9,349 bases of DNA. Origin: Acidilobaceae archaeon UBA162. GTDB taxonomy: Archaea > Thermoproteota > Thermoprotei_A > Sulfolobales > Acidilobaceae. Location of the stretch: assembly GCA_002496425.1 (NCBI GenBank), contig DAJS01000030.1, positions 3,139-12,487 on the forward strand. Direction: 5' to 3'. Position numbers and translations under genes: made by a program. Below the pieces are notes generated by a model that saw only the letters and a program-made list of their open reading frames with translations, searched no databases and was not told the DNA's origin. This document shows positions 6,694 to 9,349 of this stretch, piece by piece; position 1 is the first letter of the stretch; every line of letters starts with the position of its first letter.

Positions 6694-6772
6694 TGGCGGG
6701 CCCGCCGGGACTTGAACCCGGGACCTCCAGCTCCGGAGGCTGGCGCCCTGATCCTGGCTGGGCTACGGGCCC
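6694..6772 (-). tRNA. tRNA-Arg (anticodon CCG), CCA encoded
   Basis: A full cloverleaf on the minus strand: acceptor GGGCCCG (6772-6766) pairs with CGGGCCC (6704-6698); U8-A9; D stem GCCC/GGGC; anticodon stem CCAGC/GCTGG with loop CTCCGGA; five-base variable loop AGGTC; T arm CCGGG-TTCAAGT-CCCGG; discriminator G at 6697; then CCA at 6696-6694. The anticodon CCG (6736-6734) reads CGG arginine codons. There is no intron. All stems are perfectly paired and GC-rich, as expected for a hyperthermophile. Neighbouring genes use AGG for nearly all arginines; CGG appears, for instance, only at the penultimate codon of glmM. U8 is present, so it is a possible substrate for the ThiI encoded nearby. Confidence 0.96.
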
Positions 6773-6783
6773 CGTCAAGACAT

Positions 6784-6829
6784 GCGCTGAGGGGCTAAAT
6801 TGCCTTAAAGCGAAGGCGCTGAGGGGCTA
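6784..6829. repeat. 14-bp perfect direct repeat in the divergent tRNA/glmM promoter region
   Basis: GCGCTGAGGGGCTA occurs at 6784-6797 and again at 6816-6829, starts 32 bases apart (about three helical turns). The 18-base spacer contains the TATA-like CTTAAAG. The second copy continues into AGCGC, making a partial inverted repeat with its own first five bases. Position suggests a regulator site or a local duplication. Confidence 0.8.
6795..6810 (-). promoter_or_regulatory. Candidate tRNA-Arg promoter elements
   Basis: On the minus strand ATTTAG (6800-6795) lies about 25 bases before the first tRNA base, and CTTTAAG (6810-6804) about 35 bases before it. The first would start transcription at the mature 5' end; the second would leave a leader of about 9 bases for RNase P. 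CTTTAAG is nearly symmetric and could also act on the plus strand towards glmM. Confidence 0.45.
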
Positions 6830-6832
6830 GCG

Positions 6833-6841
6833 CTGATAAAG
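6833..6841 (+). promoter_or_regulatory. Candidate TATA-like element for glmM
   Basis: CTGATAAAG is the only A/T-rich element close upstream of glmM on the plus strand. With a 25-base offset transcription would begin near 6863, leaving a leader of about 11 bases. It is a weak match, and CTTAAAG at 6804-6810 is the alternative (start near 6832, leader of about 42 bases). Confidence 0.35.
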
Positions 6842-6844
6842 GGC

Positions 6845-6866
6845 CTGGGCCGCGGCCCAGCTGGGC
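6845..6866. repeat. Two overlapping perfect palindromes just upstream of glmM
   Basis: CTGGGCCGCGGCCCAG (6845-6860) is a perfect 16-bp palindrome. Its right half continues into GCCCAGCTGGGC (6855-6866), a perfect 12-bp palindrome. There are thus three half-sites of CTGGGC in alternating orientation within 22 bases, between the TATA-like element and the TTG start. As RNA the first pair could form a 6-bp stem with a CGCG loop. It could be an operator or a leader hairpin. Confidence 0.75.
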
Positions 6867-6873
6867 GGCGAGC

Positions 6874-8262
6874 TTGGGCAGGCTGTTCGGCACAGACGGC
6901 GTCAGGGGGATCGTTGGCGACCTCATGACACCGACCTTCGCCCTGAGGATGGGACACGCCATAGGCGCCTACTTCGGCAAGGGCTCCAGGGTGCTGCTGG
7001 CCAGGGATGCCAGGGCAGGCGGCGACGCCCTGGCCAGGGCGCTGGCCTCAGGATTAATGGCAGAGGGTATCAAGGTCTACTACGCAGGCATGATACCTAC
7101 CCCAACGCTTCAGTTCGGCGTGAAGCACCTGGGCTTTGACGGGGGCATCATGATAACCGCCAGCCACAACCCCAGGGAGTACAACGGTGTCAAGGTAATA
7201 AAGTCAGACGGCGTTGAGATACCCCACGAGGAGGAGCCGATAATAGAGGACTACTACTTCAAGAACCATGAAGTCAACCTGGACTGGAGATCCATGGTTT
7301 ATGATGTCCAGGACGTCACGCAGCCCGTCATAGAGGCCTATGTCAACGACATACTTAACCAGGTGGACAGAGACCTCATAGCCAAGAGGGAGCTCAAGGT
7401 ACTTGTAGACTGCGCTAACAGCGTCGGGGCCGTTACCACTCCCCTTGTTCTCAGGGAGCTGGGGGTCAAGTACATATCCGTCAACTGCAACCTTGACCCT
7501 TCTTTCCCAGGCAGGAACCCTGAGCCCAACGAGGATAACCTGGCCATCACGCTAAGGCTAGTGAGGGAGGCTGGGGTAGACCTTGCAGTAGCCCACGACG
7601 GGGACGCTGACAGGGCCATAATAATTGACGAGAGCGGGAGGCTCATATGGGGCGACAGGTCTGGTGCGCTCCTGACAGGGTTCGTAGTCGATACCGGGAG
7701 GTGGAAGGGTTACCCACTGAAGGCCTACACGGCGGTCTCGAGCAGCCAGCTGGTAGAGGAGTACCTGGCCAAGTTAGGTGTCAAGGTGGTGTGGAACCCG
7801 GTCGGAAGCGTGACTATAATAAGAAACATGTTGAGCCAAGGAGGGGCCATAAGCGGCTTCGAGGACAACGGAGGCTACATGCATGTCCCTCATCACCCCG
7901 TCAGGGATGGAGCCATGACAACTGCCCTGGCCCTCTACATGTTAGCCTACACTGGCAAGAGGATGTCGGAGCTCTATGCACAGCTGCCCCAGTACTACGC
8001 CGTTAAGACCAAGGTTGAGGCCACGAGTGAGGAGGCCGAGTGCGGGGTTGAGGCTGTCAAGGAGGCCTTCTCCGGCTACAGGCAGATAACTATAGACGGG
8101 GTAAAGGTGGTCGGGGATGACTTCTGGATACTGGTCAGGCCCAGCGGCACCGAGCCTATAATGAGGATATACACCGAGGCCAGGGACCCCGCTAAGGCCC
8201 AGCAGCTGGCTGAACAGGTAAAGCAGCTGTTTGAGGCTAAGTGCAGGAGGGGTCGGGCTTGA
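6874..8262 (+). CDS. glmM: Phosphoglucosamine mutase / phosphomannomutase family enzyme
   Basis: A 462-aa alpha-D-phosphohexomutase moving phosphate between C6 and C1 of a sugar through a phosphoserine; archaeal members make glucosamine-1-P, mannose-1-P or glucose-1-P for glycan and cell-envelope precursors. Visible: LFGTDGVRG at 4-12; catalytic serine S97 in TASHNP (95-100); NPEPNEDNL at 215-223; Mg-binding loop DGDADR at 242-247; sugar-binding loop GFEDNGG at 328-334; phosphate-binding RPSGTEP at 422-428. The four domains are complete and length is typical. The sugar loop reads FEDN where GEES, GEMS or GEEN is more common, so substrate is uncertain and GlmM is the family-level name. The TTG start gives MGRLFGTDG, the correct family N-terminus; the ribosome site is weak, so a short leader is likely. 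The Trm112-like gene starts inside its stop. Confidence 0.93.
   Translation: MGRLFGTDGVRGIVGDLMTPTFALRMGHAIGAYFGKGSRVLLARDARAGGDALARALASGLMAEGIKVYYAGMIPTPTLQFGVKHLGFDGGIMITASHNPREYNGVKVIKSDGVEIPHEEEPIIEDYYFKNHEVNLDWRSMVYDVQDVTQPVIEAYVNDILNQVDRDLIAKRELKVLVDCANSVGAVTTPLVLRELGVKYISVNCNLDPSFPGRNPEPNEDNLAITLRLVREAGVDLAVAHDGDADRAIIIDESGRLIWGDRSGALLTGFVVDTGRWKGYPLKAYTAVSSSQLVEEYLAKLGVKVVWNPVGSVTIIRNMLSQGGAISGFEDNGGYMHVPHHPVRDGAMTTALALYMLAYTGKRMSELYAQLPQYYAVKTKVEATSEEAECGVEAVKEAFSGYRQITIDGVKVVGDDFWILVRPSGTEPIMRIYTEARDPAKAQQLAEQVKQLFEAKCRRGRA
8246..8253 (+). promoter_or_regulatory. Ribosome binding site that decides the TTG start of the Trm112-like gene
   Basis: GGAGGGGT at the end of glmM sits 5 bases before TTG 8259. 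It supports TTG over the in-frame GTG at 8241, which would overlap the same tract and add six residues not expected in the family. Confidence 0.6.
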
Positions 8263-8648
8263 GGTACTACTTCTTTGAGCTCCTGGCCTGCCCTGTCTGC
8301 CGCAGCCCTGACTTGGTCCTCGTCGAGTTCAAGGTAGATGAGAGTAGGGCCAACGTTGACCCTGCCAAGGTTAGGTGCAAGGAAAAGTGCTACTTCCTCA
8401 GGAGGCCCGCCAGCGAGGTGCCACTGGAGACGTGCGCGCAGTGTGTCAACAAGGACGTTGTTGAGGGCGTCCTAGTGTGCAGGAGCTGTGGCAGGTGGTA
8501 CCCGATAATTGATGGCATACCGAGGATGCTCGACGACAAGTTCAGGAAGGTCAAGGAGGACGTGGAGTGGATGATGAAACACATAGATAAGGTGCCGCCA
8601 GAGGTCAGGTCATTGATGAAGTTCCCTGAGCTTCAGCCTAAGCCTTAA
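8259..8648 (+). CDS. Trm112-like zinc protein (methyltransferase activator family)
   Basis: A 129-aa small cytoplasmic protein. Trm112 family members bind and activate class I methyltransferases that modify tRNA, rRNA or release factor. The N-terminus LLACPVC (C11, C14) and the closing part VCRSCGRWYPIIDGIPRML (C74, C77, then the Trm112 core) are the family signature. Between them is an insert with two further pairs, C40/C44 (CKEKC) and C59/C62 (CAQC), giving eight cysteines and probably two zinc sites. From memory, crenarchaeal homologues share this insert whereas short bacterial and haloarchaeal forms do not. A charged C-terminal helix, about 94-112, follows. The TTG start overlaps the glmM stop (TTGA), so translation is probably coupled. 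The methyltransferase partner is not in the window. Confidence 0.85.
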   Translation: MRYYFFELLACPVCRSPDLVLVEFKVDESRANVDPAKVRCKEKCYFLRRPASEVPLETCAQCVNKDVVEGVLVCRSCGRWYPIIDGIPRMLDDKFRKVKEDVEWMMKHIDKVPPEVRSLMKFPELQPKP

Positions 8649-8682
8649 GCCTCCCAGCCCTCTGGCCCTCCAGGGGTTCCCA

Positions 8683-9018
8683 GTGCCGGGCCTGGGGACA
8701 TGGATAGCAGTAGGCATGGCGCTGATATTCATAGGGATCATAATTATAGCCGTGGCGACCATGTATGAGGCCGCCAGTGCATCTCAGCAGTCCCAGCAGG
8801 GCAAGGTACAGGCGGGCGGCGTGATAATGATAGGGCCCGTGCCGATAATATTTGGGACATCGTGGAGGATGGCGATAATAGCCATTGTCCTTGCCATAGT
8901 GTTAATAGCGCTTGTCATGGCCATGATGTTCCTGTTCAGGCCCGTCCCAGCTCCCTCAGCCCCGTCGCCTGCCCAGGCAGTTGATGTACTTAGGGCCTTG
9001 ATCGCCTCAGGCCCCTGA
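8683..9018 (+). CDS. DUF131/TIGR00304-family two-helix membrane protein
   Basis: A 111-aa membrane protein of unknown function, restricted as far as I know to archaea. There are two hydrophobic helices, about 7-28 and 63-86, joined by a polar loop rich in Ser and Gln (31-42) and the conserved-looking block AGGVIMIGPVPIIFGTSWR (44-62), which I recognise as the DUF131 signature. A proline-rich tail (87-97) precedes a short C-terminal helix. Start GTG at 8683 has AGGGG six bases upstream; an in-frame ATG at codon 12 would cut into the first helix and is unlikely. It lies 34 bases after the Trm112-like gene and is probably cotranscribed. No catalytic residues are evident. Confidence 0.78.
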   Translation: MPGLGTWIAVGMALIFIGIIIIAVATMYEAASASQQSQQGKVQAGGVIMIGPVPIIFGTSWRMAIIAIVLAIVLIALVMAMMFLFRPVPAPSAPSPAQAVDVLRALIASGP

Positions 9019-9060
9019 GTCCATGAGACGTTGTGGCTGGCGGCTGCGGCCTAGGCTAAG

Positions 9061-9069
9061 TCTTATTAG
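9061..9069 (+). promoter_or_regulatory. Candidate TATA box of the secreted-protein gene
   Basis: TCTTATTAG lies about 25-28 bases before the tandem TTG/GTG start codons at 9090 and 9093, which is the spacing for a leaderless archaeal transcript. No ribosome site is present before those codons, in agreement. Confidence 0.5.
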
Positions 9070-9092
9070 TAACCTGCCTGTCTGTCAGCTTG

Positions 9093-9349
9093 GTGTTCAG
9101 CTTGAGATCCCGCCTGCTCAGCTCCTTGGCGCTTGCCGCACTGGTAATAGTTGCCCTGTTGACCCCCATAGCGGCACTGCCAAGGGCCCCTGGAAATCGT
9201 GTTGTCAGGGCTGTGCTGTACAGCGGCGGTAACGACTATTACAGCAACTTCACCGTTAGCCCAAAGGGCTACGTGACTGTATACCTCTACGGCGTGCCCC
9301 CATCATCAAGGGTGCTCCTCTGGTGGGGCCTTGAGCCCTATGCCCAGGG
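9093..9349 (+). CDS. Secreted or membrane-anchored protein, unknown function (partial, 3' end outside window)
   Basis: Eighty-five codons are open to the right edge. The N-terminus is a textbook export signal: basic MFSLRSRLL, hydrophobic LALAALVIVALLTPIAAL (about 12-29), then possible cleavage near A28-L29-P30 or retention as an anchor. The exported part begins RAPGNRVVRAVLY, has an N-glycosylation sequon N52-F-T54, and alternates polar and aromatic residues (VTVYLYG, LLWWGLEP), suggesting a beta-rich extracellular domain. I do not recognise the family. GTG 9093 was chosen because it follows the TATA-like box by a leaderless distance; TTG 9090 is in frame and equally possible. The frame is closed upstream by TAA at 9057-9059. 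Confidence 0.72.
   Translation, partial: MFSLRSRLLSSLALAALVIVALLTPIAALPRAPGNRVVRAVLYSGGNDYYSNFTVSPKGYVTVYLYGVPPSSRVLLWWGLEPYAQ

Noticed and set aside
6693..6694. Attachment-site repeat of the tRNA 3' end in the adjacent region
   Set aside because: The T-arm sequence of the tRNA does not recur anywhere I could see between 6036 and 6693.
7647..8006. 119-codon plus-strand frame inside glmM
   Set aside because: Shadow frame within a gene whose catalytic motifs are all in the other frame.
8241..8258. GTG at 8241 as start of the Trm112-like gene
   Set aside because: It adds six residues (MQEGSG) before the family N-terminus and would place the start on the ribosome site that best serves TTG 8259.
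9023..9232. Plus-strand open frame of 69 codons starting ATG (MRRCGWRLRPRLS)
   Set aside because: Composition is rich in Cys, Arg and Pro with no family pattern, and it overlaps in another frame the signal-peptide gene starting at 9093, which has a far better protein profile and promoter spacing.
1..9349. CRISPR array, insertion sequence, toxin-antitoxin or defence system
   Set aside because: No regularly spaced repeats, transposase motifs or recognisable defence genes were seen; all intact genes fit housekeeping families apart from the unknown membrane and exported proteins.

Overview
The window looks like a piece of a hyperthermophilic crenarchaeal (Thermoproteota) chromosome. The evidence is the archaeal gene set (a ThiI without rhodanese domain, an archaeal-type phosphohexomutase, a crenarchaeal-style Trm112-like zinc protein, a DUF131/TIGR00304 membrane protein), TATA-box promoters sitting about 25 bases before start codons, frequent TTG and GTG starts, arginine encoded almost only by AGG, and a tRNA-Arg gene that encodes its own CCA. 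A moderately GC-rich Acidilobus- or Aeropyrum-like organism would fit, but the genus is a guess.

Left block, minus strand (1-6035). Reading leftwards: ppdK (pyruvate, phosphate dikinase, 972 aa); a 100-bp gap with a promoter; thiI (tRNA 4-thiouridine synthase); a PLP aminotransferase whose TTG start overlaps the thiI stop (TTGA); and, cut by the window edge, the N-terminal third of an NAD(P)H-binding flavoprotein of the NuoF/HoxF/FdsB family that carries a NuoE-like [2Fe-2S] domain at its front. No annotated open frame covers this last gene because its stop lies outside the window; I read it directly from the reverse strand.

Middle (6036-6873). This is the ppdK promoter region, then an AT-richer stretch of about 600 bp with no intact gene. 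Its minus strand (about 6649-6251) reads as a broken small gene with frameshifts and in-frame stops. Next come tRNA-Arg(CCG) on the minus strand and a roughly 100-bp divergent promoter region that contains a 14-bp direct repeat and two overlapping perfect palindromes just before glmM.

Right block, plus strand (6874-9349). A phosphoglucosamine mutase/phosphomannomutase-family enzyme (glmM), a Trm112-like protein with four cysteine pairs whose TTG start again overlaps the previous stop (TTGA), a two-helix DUF131 membrane protein, and the beginning of a secreted or membrane-anchored protein with its own TATA box and probably a leaderless start.

How the parts relate: the window mixes central carbon metabolism (ppdK, the aminotransferase, the redox flavoprotein, the sugar-phosphate mutase) with tRNA and translation functions (thiI, tRNA-Arg, Trm112-like). 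I found no CRISPR array, insertion sequence or clear defence system. The points most worth a second look are the cysteine-poor ThiI, the broken gene beside the tRNA, the palindrome cluster at the glmM promoter, and the compact NuoE-NuoF fusion at the left edge.
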